Part shown: positions 42,466 through 52,087 of the stretch, one piece after another
How positions within the stretch are numbered: position 1 is the stretch's first letter
Layout: the number at the start of each line of letters is the position of its first letter
NCBI RefSeq assembly: GCF_026162365.1
Contig: NZ_JAOANW010000002.1
Span: 1-64,000, forward strand
Reading direction: 5' to 3'
Length of the DNA: 64,000 bases
Origin: Nitratireductor luteus
GTDB lineage: Bacteria; Pseudomonadota; Alphaproteobacteria; Rhizobiales; Rhizobiaceae
The notes under the pieces: model-generated
Databases searched by the model: none
What the model saw: the letters and a program-made list of their open reading frames with translations, nothing else
What the model was told of the DNA's origin: nothing
Made by a program: the position numbers and the translations under genes

Positions 42466-44706
42466 ATGACAAACGCAACGATCAAAAAACTCCTGAAACG
42501 CATGCGGTCCGGCCTGAAAATGCCTGGCCCGCGACGGCGCGTGCAACTGCGCGGCCGCGAGTTCGCGCTGGCCCTTTGCGTGCTTTTCACGGCCAGCATC
42601 TCCTATCTCACCGGGGCGGCGATGCTGGTGACGCTCATGTTGCTCGGCATCGGGCTGGCCGCCGGCGCCATGGCGCTTTCCATACGGCCGAAGGAAGCCG
42701 CTACGCCGGCCCTGCCCGCGGATGCGGACAAGGTCGAGCGGATGGAAGTGCTCGCCGACCGCATGTGGGAGATGCAGGAAAGCGAGCAACGCTTCTACGG
42801 CCTGCTCGAGGCGCTGGGCGATCTCGTGGTGCACCGCGACCGCGACGGGCGCGTCCTTTATGCCAACAGCGTGCTTGGCGATCTGATGGGGACGGATACG
42901 AGCAACCTGTTCGGCAAGACGCTGAGCCAGATCGGCATCGAGATCAGCGTCGTGCCCGAACAGGCGTTTTCGGAAGGCGAGCGCATCAGCTCCACCGATG
43001 TGGCGATTTACGCCAAGAGCGGATTGCGCTGGTTCGCATGGACCGAATTGTCCCTGCGCGATCGCAACAGCGGCAACGTTTCGCACTGGGCCATCGCCCG
43101 CGACATCACCGCGCGGAAGCGAGCGGAGACGGCGCTGGTGAATGCACGCGAGCGGGCGGAGATGGCGAGCCTCGCGAAATCACGGTTTCTGGCCACGGTC
43201 AGCCATGAGATCCGCACGCCGATGAACGGTATAATGGGCATGGCCACGCTGCTTGCCGACACACAGCTTTCAGCTGAGCAGCGTACCTATGTCGGCGCGG
43301 TCTCGACATCGGCGAGCGCGCTTCTCGCCATCATCGAGGACCTGCTGGACTATTCCAAGATCGAGGCTGGCAAGCTGGAAATCGAGCCTCAGCGGATGAG
43401 CGTGCGCGAGCTTGTGGAGAATATCGTCGAGCTCATGGCCTCGCGGGCCTTTGCCAAGAATATCGGCCTTGGATGCCATGTGGCGCCGGATGTGCCGGAA
43501 ATGGTGATGGCCGATCCTGGCCGGCTGCGCCAGGTCCTGCTCAACCTTCTGGGCAACGCCATCAAGTTCACCGAGGTCGGAGGCGTGCTTGTGGTGGTGT
43601 CGCTCGACAAGAGCGAAAACGGGCCGGTGCTCTCCTTCAAGGTAGAGGATACCGGGCCGGGCCTGGAAGAAGACGCCCAGCAACGCATTTTCGAGGAGTT
43701 CGAGCAGGCCGACACCAGCTCGACGCGCAAGCATGGCGGAGCAGGCCTGGGGCTGGCCATCACACGGCGGCTGGTGGAGGCCATGCAGGGGACCATCGGG
43801 GTTGAGAGCGAGCCTGGCGAGGGTGCTACGTTCACGGTCCGTCTGCCGTTGAACGATGCGGAGGACGCACCCGACAATGGGCGGGCGCTGAAGGGATGGG
43901 ACGTCCTCATCGTGACGCCGCACATGGTGGAGGCCGAGGCGCTGGCGCAAAGCGTGAGGGCCCACGGAGGCCGCGCCCGGGCCATGCCCGACGTGACGGC
44001 CGCGAAGGCGACGTTGAAAAGCGGCCGCACCCGGTGCGACGCGATCCTGATCGACGCCTCCCTGGAGACCGACAATGGCGAGGCGCTGGCGGGGCTGCGC
44101 CGTGCCGGCGCCCAGGGGGCAGAGGCGCTGACTCTGATCGCGCCAACCGACCGCGGCAGGCTGGGCACGTTCCGCGCCCATGGCTATTCCGGCTTCCTGG
44201 CACGGCCCGCGCGCACGAGGACATTGCTGCGGATGCTTCTGAATGCACAGCAGGATGCCGAAACCGGTGTGCAATCCGACAGCGAAGACGCATTTCGTGC
44301 GGCGCTGGGCGGACCCGCCGGCAGGGAACAGCGCATCCTGGTGGCCGAGGACAACGAGATCAACGCCATGCTGGCGCGCGTTACGCTGACCAAGGCCGGA
44401 TACGCCGTCGAGGTGGTCTCGAACGGCCGAGCCGCCGTGGACGCGCTCACCCATGTCGACCGCGCCTTCGACATCGTGCTTATGGACCTGCATATGCCCG
44501 TCATGGACGGGCTGGACGCCATATCGGCCGTGCGTCGCTTTGAAGAAGAAAACGGCATGGCGGCCATACCCATACTGGTGCTGACCGCCGATGGACAGGA
44601 AAAGACCCGGCATGGCGTGCTGGCGCATGGGGCGAGCGGCTTCGTCACGAAGCCGATCGACCCGGACAAGCTGCTTACGGCCATCGAGATGAACATAGCG
44701 GCCTGA
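42466..44706 (+). CDS. PAS-containing hybrid sensor histidine kinase/response regulator
   Basis: 746 residues. Two N-terminal membrane helices (about 30-68) are followed by a PAS domain (about 104-220: [20 protein letters not shown]). HisKA has the phosphoacceptor His247 in [10 protein letters not shown], and the HATPase domain has N box [11 protein letters not shown] and [11 protein letters not shown] degenerate receiver follows (about 480-595): [10 protein letters not shown] lacks the acidic pair and FLARPAR replaces the usual lysine-proline. A complete receiver (about 625-745) has Asp674 in LMDLHMP. Its stimulus and partners are unknown. It is 68 bp after lspA. Confidence 0.93.
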   Translation: MTNATIKKLLKRMRSGLKMPGPRRRVQLRGREFALALCVLFTASISYLTGAAMLVTLMLLGIGLAAGAMALSIRPKEAATPALPADADKVERMEVLADRMWEMQESEQRFYGLLEALGDLVVHRDRDGRVLYANSVLGDLMGTDTSNLFGKTLSQIGIEISVVPEQAFSEGERISSTDVAIYAKSGLRWFAWTELSLRDRNSGNVSHWAIARDITARKRAETALVNARERAEMASLAKSRFLATVSHEIRTPMNGIMGMATLLADTQLSAEQRTYVGAVSTSASALLAIIEDLLDYSKIEAGKLEIEPQRMSVRELVENIVELMASRAFAKNIGLGCHVAPDVPEMVMADPGRLRQVLLNLLGNAIKFTEVGGVLVVVSLDKSENGPVLSFKVEDTGPGLEEDAQQRIFEEFEQADTSSTRKHGGAGLGLAITRRLVEAMQGTIGVESEPGEGATFTVRLPLNDAEDAPDNGRALKGWDVLIVTPHMVEAEALAQSVRAHGGRARAMPDVTAAKATLKSGRTRCDAILIDASLETDNGEALAGLRRAGAQGAEALTLIAPTDRGRLGTFRAHGYSGFLARPARTRTLLRMLLNAQQDAETGVQSDSEDAFRAALGGPAGREQRILVAEDNEINAMLARVTLTKAGYAVEVVSNGRAAVDALTHVDRAFDIVLMDLHMPVMDGLDAISAVRRFEEENGMAAIPILVLTADGQEKTRHGVLAHGASGFVTKPIDPDKLLTAIEMNIAA

Positions 44707-44852
44707 GCTGATATTCAGGTCTGGACGGGCTGCAAACGGCGTTTTCCGGTTTCCGGCCCATTCCGTGGCCAGTGGTAAGCCGACCACCTTCCTGTCATTG
44801 TTTTGTCGCAGCGTACCTCTATGTGACCTCATGGAACCGTGGAGAATCAGTC

Positions 44853-45743
44853 GTGCAGCCACTGACGCTGGAAGAAAATCTCTGCCACGAGAGCAAGGAT
44901 GCATTGCCGCTGGGCGATCAGCTAGCCGGCAATCTGTCCGGCGGGCCCGTCCTCGGCCGCATTGGGCCGCTGCTGGTGCGCCTGGCGCGCAGCGAGCAGG
45001 AAATCGCCGCCGCACAGTCGATCCGCTACAAGGTTTTCTGTCAGGAAATGGGCGCGCGTTCGGCTGCGGCGGGAGCACTGGAAGAGCGCGATTCCGACCG
45101 CTTCGACGCGATATGCGATCATCTTCTGGTCATCGACAGCTCGCTGCCCGGCACCGAGCAGGACAGGATCGTCGGCACATATCGGCTGTTGCCGCAGGAT
45201 GAGGCGGTCATTGCGGGCGGGTTCTACTCCGAGGACGAATTCGAGCTGAAGGCGCTGGTTGGGCGCCATCCCGGCCGCCGCTTCCTGGAGCTTGGCCGTT
45301 CCTGCGTTTTGCCGCCTTACCGTTCCAAGCGCACCATCGAGCTGTTGTGGCAGGGCATCTGGGCCTATTGCCGGCGCAGGAAGATCGACGTCATGACAGG
45401 CTGCGCCTCCTTTCCCGGTACGGTGCCGGCGATGCATGCCGAGGCGCTGTCGTTCCTTCATCATTTCTGCGCGGCAGAGGGTGTCTGGAAGGTTCGGGCC
45501 AACCCGGCCCGCTACATGCCTATGGACCTCATGCCGGAGGAGGCGGTCGTCGCCAGGCAGGCGCTGTTCGCCATGCCGCCGCTCATCAAGGGCTATCTGC
45601 GCCTTGGCGCGAAGTTCGGCGATGGCTGCGTGGTCGACCATGAATTCGGCACCACCGATGTGCTGGTGGTCCTGCCGGTCGAGCAAATTTCCGACCGCTA
45701 CATCAGCTACTACGGCGCTGAGGCCGAGCGGTTCGCCGGCTGA
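44853..45743 (+). CDS. olsB: L-ornithine N-alpha-acyltransferase OlsB
   Basis: 296 residues, GNAT-fold acyltransferase. It transfers a 3-hydroxyacyl chain from ACP to ornithine, the first step of ornithine lipid synthesis. Family blocks are present: AQSIRYKVFCQEMGA (about 58-72), DHLLVID, FLELGRSCVLPPYRS (about 145-159), MTGCASFPGT and the late ANPARYMPMDLMP. The GTG at 44853 follows GGAG; an in-frame ATG at 44772 extends into sequence without similarity. No olsA is adjacent. The 3' end overlaps the convergent CysZ-like gene by 34 bp. Confidence 0.9.
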   Translation: MQPLTLEENLCHESKDALPLGDQLAGNLSGGPVLGRIGPLLVRLARSEQEIAAAQSIRYKVFCQEMGARSAAAGALEERDSDRFDAICDHLLVIDSSLPGTEQDRIVGTYRLLPQDEAVIAGGFYSEDEFELKALVGRHPGRRFLELGRSCVLPPYRSKRTIELLWQGIWAYCRRRKIDVMTGCASFPGTVPAMHAEALSFLHHFCAAEGVWKVRANPARYMPMDLMPEEAVVARQALFAMPPLIKGYLRLGAKFGDGCVVDHEFGTTDVLVVLPVEQISDRYISYYGAEAERFAG

Positions 45744-46447
45744 AAGGCCGGCGTTTCGGCCGAGACCATCTTGTGCAGATGCACCATCATGGCTGCGGCA
45801 AAGAGCGGCGTCAGAAGGTTGAGAAACGGCACCGCCAGGAAGGCCGCGATGACCAGGCCGGCCAGGAACACGGTCGAGCCGTGCCGGCGGCGCAGGGCCT
45901 TGGCTTCCGCTTCCGGGCGGTAGCGCATGGCGGCGAACTCGAAGAATTCGCGGCCCAGCAGATAGCCGTTGACGATGAAAAACGCGATCATGTTGACGCC
46001 GGGCACGAGCAGAAGCAGCAGCGCCAGCAGATTGCCCAGGATCACCACCCCCAGGAACTTGATCGACATGACGATAGCGGGCACCAGGGGCACCGGACTG
46101 CCCGGCGGGTCGTCGGGGTAGCTCGTCGTTTCGACGGCTTCGGCAACATCGTCGAGGAACAGGCCGGCGATGATGGCGGTGATGGGCGCAATCAGAAGGG
46201 CAAGGCCGAGCGCCAGGCCGATGCCGGCGAAAAGCGCGCCGACGAGACCCAGCCAGCCGGCCCAGCCCGGCAGGTCCGGCATGAAGACGTTGAGAAACGG
46301 CAGCACGTAGAACTCGAAAAGCTCCCGCAGGCCGAACCACAGACCGGCGAGGACCAGAAGGGTAAGCCCGAGCGACTTGAAGAACGCGCCGCGGAAGGGT
46401 CGCGTGAAGAGCTGGCTTGCGGCGGCGCGCGCGGCGTCGAGGATCAT
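45710..46447 (-). CDS. CysZ-like/EI24 domain membrane protein
   Basis: 245 residues of the EI24/CysZ family. Helices are at about 20-45 (FFKSLGLTLLVLAGLWFGL), 65-95, 130-160 and 200-225, with the conserved region LLIAPITAIIAGLFLDDVAEAVE and PGVNMIAFFIVNGYLLGREFF. CysZ mediates sulfate uptake in enterobacteria, but many alphaproteobacterial homologues are not tied to sulfur genes, and none are nearby. The substrate is therefore left open. It overlaps the end of olsB on the other strand. Confidence 0.85.
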   Translation of the reverse strand: MILDAARAAASQLFTRPFRGAFFKSLGLTLLVLAGLWFGLRELFEFYVLPFLNVFMPDLPGWAGWLGLVGALFAGIGLALGLALLIAPITAIIAGLFLDDVAEAVETTSYPDDPPGSPVPLVPAIVMSIKFLGVVILGNLLALLLLLVPGVNMIAFFIVNGYLLGREFFEFAAMRYRPEAEAKALRRRHGSTVFLAGLVIAAFLAVPFLNLLTPLFAAAMMVHLHKMVSAETPAFQPANRSASAP

Positions 46448-46610
46448 CTTGGCGTTCGCCCTTCTTGTCCGGTGTCATCAGCGACATAGGTGGGCGGCGG
46501 CGCAAGCGCAATGGTTGCGGCGAAGCGCGCCTTCCAAATTTGCCGGCGATGTTCTACATCGGCTTAAACCCGTTCCCGCCCATATAGACTATCGCTTTCC
46601 GGAGACCTTC

Positions 46611-47603
46611 ATGAGCAAATTTGACGTGCTGTGCGTCGGCAATGCGATCGTGGACATCATCGCGCGATGCGACGAGGCCTTCCTGACGGAGAACGGCATC
46701 ATCCGGGGCGCGATGAACCTGATCGACGTCGAGCGCTCGACGCTGCTCTACCAGCGCATGGGGCCGGCGATCGAAACCTCGGGCGGCAGCGCGGGCAACA
46801 CAGCCGCGGGCGTAGCCAGCCTGGGCGGCAAGGCGGCGTTCTTCGGCAAGGTCTCCAACGACCAACTCGGCGAAATCTATACGCATGACATTCGCGCCCA
46901 GGGCGTCGCCTTCGACACACGGCCGCTGGAAGGTCACCCGCCGACCGCGCGTTCGATGATCTTCGTGACGCCGGACGGTGAGCGGTCCATGAACACCTAT
47001 CTGGGCGCCTGCGTGGAGCTCGGCCCCGAGGATGTCGAGGAAGACAAGGCGCGGGGCGCCAGGGTCAGCTATTTCGAGGGATATCTGTGGGACCCACCGC
47101 GCGCCAAGGAGGCAATCCGCCAGACCGCCGACCTGACCCATGCCGCTGGCGGAGAAATGGCGATGTCGCTGTCCGATCCGTTTTGCGTCGACCGCTATCG
47201 CGGCGAGTTCCTGGAGTTGATGCGGTCGGGCCGGGTCGACATCGTCTTCGCCAATCAGCACGAGCTTCTGGCGCTCTACCAGACATCCTCGTTCGACGAC
47301 GCCGTCGAGGCCATCCGCCAGGATTGCTCGGTCGCGGCCATCACCATGTCGGAAAAGGGCTCGCTGGTCGTGCGCGGGCAGGAAACGGCGCGAGTGGATG
47401 TCGTGCCGGTGGAGCAGGTTGTGGACACGACGGGCGCCGGCGACCTTTACGCCGCAGGCTTCCTGTTCGGCTATACAAATGGCCGCAACCTCGCCGATTG
47501 CGGCCGTCTCGGCTCATTTGCCGCTGCCCAGGTCATCAAGCAGGTGGGACCGCGCCTGCAATTCTCGCTCAAGGAAGCAGCACAGCAGACGGGCCTGTTG
47601 TAG
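46611..47603 (+). CDS. PfkB-family carbohydrate/adenosine kinase
   Basis: 330 residues. The PfkB fold is clear: MSKFDVLCVGNAIVDIIARC at the N-terminus, SGGSAGNTAAGVASLGG (about 59-75) for substrate binding, and VVDTTGAGDLYAAGFLFGY (about 271-289) with the catalytic aspartate. The closest functional class by these motifs is adenosine kinase as annotated in rhizobia, but sugar substrates cannot be excluded. The start at 46611 follows GGAG. It is flanked by convergent membrane-protein genes and appears monocistronic. Confidence 0.88.
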   Translation: MSKFDVLCVGNAIVDIIARCDEAFLTENGIIRGAMNLIDVERSTLLYQRMGPAIETSGGSAGNTAAGVASLGGKAAFFGKVSNDQLGEIYTHDIRAQGVAFDTRPLEGHPPTARSMIFVTPDGERSMNTYLGACVELGPEDVEEDKARGARVSYFEGYLWDPPRAKEAIRQTADLTHAAGGEMAMSLSDPFCVDRYRGEFLELMRSGRVDIVFANQHELLALYQTSSFDDAVEAIRQDCSVAAITMSEKGSLVVRGQETARVDVVPVEQVVDTTGAGDLYAAGFLFGYTNGRNLADCGRLGSFAAAQVIKQVGPRLQFSLKEAAQQTGLL

Positions 47604-47616
47604 GCTGGATACCCGC

Positions 47617-48249
47617 TCAGGGAATGTCTTCCGGCCGGCGGCCAGGACGCGGCTTGTAGCGCGGCACCGTCCAGCCGAAGCGCAAGGCGCCGCCGCGCAC
47701 CAGGAAGGCGGCGGCGAAGGCCATCAGCGAGGCCGGAGCGAGCGTGAGGCCGGCAAGATCGGCCCCGGTGAAGACGGCGGCGCCGGTGAGCGCCGCGCTC
47801 ACATAGATTTCGGGCCGCAGCAGGACCGACGGCTCTCCCGCCAGGAGATCGCGGATGATGCCGCCGAAAGTGGCCGTCAATACGCCCGTGACCAGCGCCA
47901 CGATGGGCGAGCCCGACGCCGCAAGCCCGACGGCGGCGCCCAGAACGCCATAGGCCGAAAGGCCGACCGCATCCAGCCAGAGCAGAAGGCGATAGCGCGA
48001 TTCGACCAGATGGGCGGTGAAATAGACAAGGCCGCCGACGGCGGCGCAGACCGCGACATAGGTCGGATTGACCACCCAGAAGACCGGCAAGCCCAACACC
48101 AGGTCACGCAGCGTGCCGCCGCCCGTGCCGGTGACGCCGGCGAAGAACAGGAAGCCGATGATGTCCAGCTGCTTCCGCGAGGCGGCCAGCGCGCCGGTGG
48201 CCGCAAAGACGGCCACGCCCGCATAGTCGAGAATCAGCAAGGGGTTCAT
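47617..48249 (-). CDS. Trimeric intracellular cation channel family protein (YadS/UPF0126)
   Basis: 210 residues with seven predicted helices arranged as two repeats of three plus one. Each repeat carries the glycine-rich kink of prokaryotic TRIC channels: FFAGVTGTGGGTLRDLVLG (about 36-54) and a second at TATFGGIIRDLLAGE (about 125-139). Homologues form trimeric potassium-permeable channels, and some have been linked to glycine uptake. It converges with the PfkB kinase gene, 13 bp apart. Confidence 0.92.
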   Translation of the reverse strand: MNPLLILDYAGVAVFAATGALAASRKQLDIIGFLFFAGVTGTGGGTLRDLVLGLPVFWVVNPTYVAVCAAVGGLVYFTAHLVESRYRLLLWLDAVGLSAYGVLGAAVGLAASGSPIVALVTGVLTATFGGIIRDLLAGEPSVLLRPEIYVSAALTGAAVFTGADLAGLTLAPASLMAFAAAFLVRGGALRFGWTVPRYKPRPGRRPEDIP

Positions 48250-48283
48250 CGGCGGCTCCGCGCGGCAACTTGGCCGCCAGATC

Positions 48284-48380
48284 AGTTCACCGTTTCACAG
48301 AAACGCCGAGCTGGTCCAACTATCGGGTTTTACGCAATTGCGGACGGAGAACGGGCTCCACCTTCCTGGAACTGCCCCAG
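48284..48380. repeat. Dispersed repeat, family A copy 2
   Basis: It begins GTTCACCGTTTCACAGAAACG like the copy at 8244 and ends CCTTCCTGGAACTGCCCCAG. It lies just upstream of the TRIC-type gene start and downstream of grpE, so one copy follows a gene end while this one is also in a divergent-looking gap. Confidence 0.8.
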
Positions 48381-48458
48381 CGCGAAAGCTCATGGGGCGG
48401 GAAGAGGAAGGTGAGGCGGGACGCGCCCACGCACCCCTACCGCCGCCCAGATTCGTTT

Positions 48459-49106
48459 TCAGGCCGCTCCGCCCGGCCGTTCATCCGTTTCGGCCGCCTG
48501 CGGGTCCTTCGGTGCGGCGCCTTCCTTGGGGCCGCCCTTGGCCACGCCGACCATGGCGGGGCGCAGGACGCGCTCGCCGATGACATAGCCCGTCTGCACC
48601 ACCTGAACGACGGTGTTGACCGCCACGTCCGGATTGGGAACTTCGAACATGGCCTGATGGAAATGCGGGTCGAACTTTTCGCCCTTGGGATCGATGCGCT
48701 TGACGCCGTGGCGCTCCAGCGTCGACAGCATGGCGCGCTCCGTCATCTCAACGCCTTCGACCAGCGCCTTGAGCCCGGCATCCGCGTTCTCCCGCGATTC
48801 TGCAGGCACCGCCTCCAGAGCGCGCTGAAGATTGTCGGAGACCTGCAGCATGTCGCGGGCGAAATTGGCGACACCATAGGCGCGCGCGTCGGCAACATCG
48901 CGCTGCGTGCGCTTGCGCAGGTTTTCCATCTCGGCGGCAAGCCGCAGCGCCTGCTCCTTCAATTCCTCGTTCTCCCTGGCCAGACGCAGAAGAACATCTT
49001 CCTCCGAAACGCCTTCGCCCTCGGCTTCCACGTTCTCGGCCGGAATCTCTTCGTTCTCCGCCTCGATATTGTTGAACGCGTCGTCGTCCTTGCGATGGGT
49101 GTTCAT
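48459..49106 (-). CDS. grpE: Nucleotide exchange factor GrpE
   Basis: 215-residue co-chaperone that releases ADP from DnaK. An acidic N-terminal tail (about 1-35) leads to a long coiled coil (about 38-100: [20 protein letters not shown], then [20 protein letters not shown]) and the beta-wing domain (about 140-195: [20 protein letters not shown], then [20 protein letters not shown]). It is on the same strand as hrcA, separated by a monooxygenase-domain gene. A heat-shock-type promoter lies directly upstream. Confidence 0.97.
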   Translation of the reverse strand: MNTHRKDDDAFNNIEAENEEIPAENVEAEGEGVSEEDVLLRLARENEELKEQALRLAAEMENLRKRTQRDVADARAYGVANFARDMLQVSDNLQRALEAVPAESRENADAGLKALVEGVEMTERAMLSTLERHGVKRIDPKGEKFDPHFHQAMFEVPNPDVAVNTVVQVVQTGYVIGERVLRPAMVGVAKGGPKEGAAPKDPQAAETDERPGGAA

Positions 49107-49143
49107 TGCCTGTCCGTGTTTTGCGAATTCAAAGTCGGGCCGG

Positions 49144-49172
49144 ATATCGAGCTTTGCGGCTGGAAAATCAAG
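49144..49172 (-). promoter_or_regulatory. Sigma-32-type promoter of grpE
   Basis: CTTGAT (minus strand, 49172-49167) and CGATAT (49149-49144) are separated by 17 bp, the same geometry as the hsp20 promoter at 17213-17241. It lies between the monooxygenase-domain gene and grpE, so grpE can be heat induced independently of hrcA. Confidence 0.6.
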
Positions 49173-49190
49173 GGGTGCGTGCGACGGTCG

Positions 49191-49487
49191 TCAGCCGGGA
49201 AGGCCGGCGCCACCCACGGGCACGGTGCGGATGCGGGAATCGAAACCGGCGATGAGCGGCCGTGCCCTGGCGATCGCCGCCTGCACCTGCGGCAGGGAAA
49301 GCGAGGCCTTGTGGTTGTCCTCACCGTTCCAGACTTCGGTAATCCAGATGCCGTCCTCATCCTCTTCGTCCCGCGCTACAACGTAGCTGAGGCAGCCGGG
49401 CATTTCACCGGTGGATTCGAGCAGGATGGCGATGAGCGCATCCCTTTGCCCGGGCTGTGCCCGCATCTTTCCAATCAGACCGAACAT
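49191..49487 (-). CDS. Antibiotic biosynthesis monooxygenase (ABM) domain protein
   Basis: 98 residues, a dimeric alpha+beta-barrel of the YgiN/ABM type. Family features are FGLIGKMRAQPGQRDALIAI at the start, the middle GCLSYVVARDEED and WITEVWNGEDNHKASLSLPQ. Members act on quinols, heme or polyketides, or have no known substrate. It is placed 26 bp after hrcA on the same strand, so it is probably co-transcribed with it. Why it separates hrcA from grpE is not clear. Confidence 0.87.
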   Translation of the reverse strand: MFGLIGKMRAQPGQRDALIAILLESTGEMPGCLSYVVARDEEDEDGIWITEVWNGEDNHKASLSLPQVQAAIARARPLIAGFDSRIRTVPVGGAGLPG

Positions 49488-49513
49488 CTCTCCCTCTCCG
49501 TGCCGAAACTGTT

Positions 49514-50584
49514 TTACCGCAGCAGGCGGCCGACCAGTTGTGCCGTGTAGTCGACCATCGGCACGATGCGGGCATAGTTGAGCCGGGTCGGGCCGATAAT
49601 GCCAAGCGCGCCGACGATGCGCGAATCCTGATCCCTGTAGGGCGCGACCACGAGCGAGGAGCCCGACAGCGAGAAGAGCTTGTTCTCCGAGCCGATGAAA
49701 ATGCGCACCCCGGGACCATCCTCGGCGAGCTCCAGAAGCTGGACGAGCGCCTCCTTGGTCTCCAGATCCTGGAACAGATGGCGAAGGAGCTCGATGTCTG
49801 CCTGGGCGGTGACGTTTTCGAGCAGGTTCGCCCGGCCGCGCACGATGAGCCTGGCGGGGGCATCGCTGCCTGCCCCGGCCCAGACCGCCAGCCCCTGCTC
49901 GACCAGGGACTGGGACAGCGAATCGAGGGCGGCGCGCGTTTCTTCCTTCAGCCGCGCCATCTCGGCCTTTGCCTCCGCAAGGGTCCGGCCCCTGATATGG
50001 GCGTTGAGGAAGTTCGACGCTTCGATGAGTTGCGAGGCGGTGACGCCGGCGGGCAGGTCCAGCACACGGTTTTCCACATCGCCATTCTGCGAGACGAGAA
50101 CGGCCAGCGCCTTGCGCGGCTCGAGTTGGATGAACTCGATGTGCTTGAGCGCGGCTTCGCTCTTGGTAGCCAGCACAAGACCGGCGCCGCGCGACAGGCC
50201 AGACAGCATCTGGCTCGCCTCGGTGAGCATGTGTTCGAGCGACTGGCTCTTGCCGGCTGTCTTTATCTGCGCCTCGATCACCTGGCGCTCCTCCTCGGAG
50301 AGATCGCCGATCTCCATGAAGGCATCGACGAAGAAGCGCAGGCCCTGCTGCGTGGGTAGCCGCCCCGCCGACACGTGCGGCGCATAGATGAGCCCCAGAT
50401 GCTCGAGGTCGCTCATCACGTTGCGAATGGTCGCGGGCGAGAGCTGCTGCGGCAGCATGCGCGACAGGTTGCGCGAGCCGAGCGGCTCTCCGTCGTGCAG
50501 ATAGGTCTCGACGATCAGGCGAAAGATGTCGCGCGAACGGGCGTCGAGGGACTGCAGGTTGGTGTCGGTTACGGGCTTGGTCAT
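49514..50584 (-). CDS. hrcA: Heat-inducible transcription repressor HrcA
   Basis: 356 residues. The N-terminal winged helix (about 10-85: [54 protein letters not shown]) is followed by the GAF-like and dimerisation domains ([17 protein letters not shown], later [20 protein letters not shown]). HrcA represses groESL and sometimes dnaK through CIRCE elements. No CIRCE is visible in this window, so its targets are elsewhere. Its ATG is directly preceded by a strong hairpin that overlaps the ribosome site. It is divergent from rph. Confidence 0.96.
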   Translation of the reverse strand: MTKPVTDTNLQSLDARSRDIFRLIVETYLHDGEPLGSRNLSRMLPQQLSPATIRNVMSDLEHLGLIYAPHVSAGRLPTQQGLRFFVDAFMEIGDLSEEERQVIEAQIKTAGKSQSLEHMLTEASQMLSGLSRGAGLVLATKSEAALKHIEFIQLEPRKALAVLVSQNGDVENRVLDLPAGVTASQLIEASNFLNAHIRGRTLAEAKAEMARLKEETRAALDSLSQSLVEQGLAVWAGAGSDAPARLIVRGRANLLENVTAQADIELLRHLFQDLETKEALVQLLELAEDGPGVRIFIGSENKLFSLSGSSLVVAPYRDQDSRIVGALGIIGPTRLNYARIVPMVDYTAQLVGRLLR

Positions 50585-50604
50585 GGGTCAGGGACTCCTG
50601 ACCC
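50585..50604 (-). promoter_or_regulatory. Hairpin over the hrcA ribosome binding site
   Basis: GGGTCAGG (minus strand, 50604-50597) and CCTGACCC (50592-50585) form a perfect 8-bp stem with a 4-nt loop. The last paired base touches the ATG. The AGGAG ribosome site is shared between the 5' arm and the loop, 10 nt before the start. Confidence 0.75.
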
Positions 50605-50607
50605 GTG

Positions 50608-50635
50608 AATATAAGCCTTGCCGCTCACATCACAA
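50608..50635 (-). promoter_or_regulatory. Candidate housekeeping promoter of hrcA
   Basis: TTGTGA (50635-50630) and TATATT (50613-50608) are separated by 16 bp on the minus strand. The predicted transcript starts within a few bases of the hairpin at 50585-50604, so the leader would be little more than that hairpin. Confidence 0.55.
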
Positions 50636-50679
50636 CTGCGCTCAGGTAATCGGGGTGACCCTGATTACCCTTCCTTTTT

Positions 50680-50790
50680 TTCTTGCCCCTCAAGCGCCGG
50701 GCGGGCGCATCCGCGCCCTTGGCTTGCGGCACATCAGCGCCGACGGCCGGTCGGCCTTGCCATTTTCGCTGCGCAAAAATGGAGATCACC
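50680..50790. repeat. Dispersed repeat, family C copy 3
   Basis: It shares TTCTTGCCCCTCAA and the 31-bp core with the copy at 14855-14960 and ends CATTTTCGCTGCGCAAAAATGG. It lies in the 361-bp gap between divergent hrcA and rph. The rest of that gap shows no gene. Confidence 0.85.
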
Positions 50791-50945
50791 GCCAAAGCCG
50801 CTTCAAAGCAGCAGATCGTTCTCTCTCCCCCATTGTCCTCAAACAGGCGGGATGGCGCGGTTTTCCTTTGCGTCGGGGGAGACGGAAAGTTACAAGCCCA
50901 GCCACGATCAACCCTCGACCAGTCCACTCAGGAGATGCCCGAACC

Positions 50946-51662
50946 ATGCGACCATCCAAACGGCAGGCGGACGAGATGCGCGCCGTCAGCTTCGAGCGCG
51001 GCATGTCCAAACATGCCGAAGGCTCCTGCCTCGTCAAATTCGGCGACACGCATGTGCTGTGCACGGCGAGCCTGGAAGAGAAGGTGCCGGGCTGGCTGCG
51101 CAATACGGGAAAGGGCTGGGTGACGGCCGAATACGGCATGCTGCCGCGCTCGACCGGAGACCGCATGCGGCGCGAGGCCTCGTCCGGCAAGCAGGGCGGG
51201 CGCACGCTGGAAATCCAGCGGCTGATCGGGCGCTCGCTGCGCTCGGTCGTGGATCTGCAGGCGCTCGGCGAACTGCAGATCACCGTCGATTGCGACGTGA
51301 TCCAGGCCGATGGCGGAACGCGCACGGCGGCAATCACCGGCGGGTTCGTGGCGCTGCACGACTGCCTGAGCTGGATGCAGGCCCGGCAGATGATTTCCAT
51401 CGAAAAAGTGCTGAAGGACCATGTTGCCGCCATTTCCTGCGGTATTTGTGATGGTACGCCGGTACTGGATCTCGACTATGCCGAGGATTCGGCCGCCGAG
51501 ACCGACGCCAATTTCGTGATGACCGGCATGGGCGGCATCGTCGAAATCCAGGGCACGGCCGAGGGCGCGCCCTTTTCGGAGGAAGAATTCAGCGCGCTGC
51601 TGTCGCTGGCGAAGCAGGGCGTGCAGCGACTGGTGGATCTGCAGAAGATGGCCGTCTCGTAG
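50946..51662 (+). CDS. rph: Ribonuclease PH
   Basis: 238-residue phosphorolytic 3'-5' exoribonuclease that trims tRNA ends. The ATG at 50946 gives the usual start [20 protein letters not shown]; a longer frame upstream reads through a repeat. Conserved blocks are [36 protein letters not shown] with the catalytic arginines, [15 protein letters not shown] and [18 protein letters not shown]. It opens the operon rph-VOC-rdgB-hemW, divergent from hrcA as in most alphaproteobacteria. Confidence 0.97.
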   Translation: MRPSKRQADEMRAVSFERGMSKHAEGSCLVKFGDTHVLCTASLEEKVPGWLRNTGKGWVTAEYGMLPRSTGDRMRREASSGKQGGRTLEIQRLIGRSLRSVVDLQALGELQITVDCDVIQADGGTRTAAITGGFVALHDCLSWMQARQMISIEKVLKDHVAAISCGICDGTPVLDLDYAEDSAAETDANFVMTGMGGIVEIQGTAEGAPFSEEEFSALLSLAKQGVQRLVDLQKMAVS

Positions 51663-51673
51663 GACAGGAGCCG

Positions 51674-52087
51674 ATGAAGCCCAAAGCCATACTCGAAGCC
51701 GCGCTTTATGTGAGCGACCTCAATGAGGCCGAGCGCTTCTATGGCCAGGTGCTCGGGCTGGAGCGCATCGCCAGAGTGGAAGGCAGGCATGTCTTCTTCC
51801 GTTGCGGTGAGGCCTTGGTGCTGCTGTTCGATCCCGAGGCGACCAAGGTGCCGCCGCCGCCCGAGGCCAAGCTGCCAGTGCCGCCGCACGGCGCGGTCGG
51901 CGAAGGGCATTTGTGCTTTGCGGCCGATGCCGCCGAAATCGAGCAATGGCAGGGCCGGCTCGAAGCGGCGGGGATCGGCATCGAGGCGGATTTCGAGTGG
52001 CCGGCAGGCGGCCGCTCCATCTATTTTCGCGACCCGTTCGGCAATTCGCTCGAATTCGCCGAACCACGCATCTGGGGTTTTTCGTGA
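51674..52087 (+). CDS. VOC-superfamily (glyoxalase/bleomycin-resistance type) protein
   Basis: 137 residues forming two beta-alpha-beta-beta-beta modules. The first starts [20 protein letters not shown] and the second at [20 protein letters not shown], ending with the metal-site region [20 protein letters not shown]. The family includes glyoxalases, extradiol dioxygenases and resistance proteins. No specific substrate can be read. Its position between rph and rdgB (GTG start of rdgB overlaps its stop) suggests co-expression rather than a shared pathway. Confidence 0.9.
   Translation: MKPKAILEAALYVSDLNEAERFYGQVLGLERIARVEGRHVFFRCGEALVLLFDPEATKVPPPPEAKLPVPPHGAVGEGHLCFAADAAEIEQWQGRLEAAGIGIEADFEWPAGGRSIYFRDPFGNSLEFAEPRIWGFS

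Noticed and set aside
50585-50945. CIRCE operator expected near hrcA
   Set aside because: No TTAGCACTC-N9-GAGTGCTAA pattern or close variant is visible here or elsewhere in the window.
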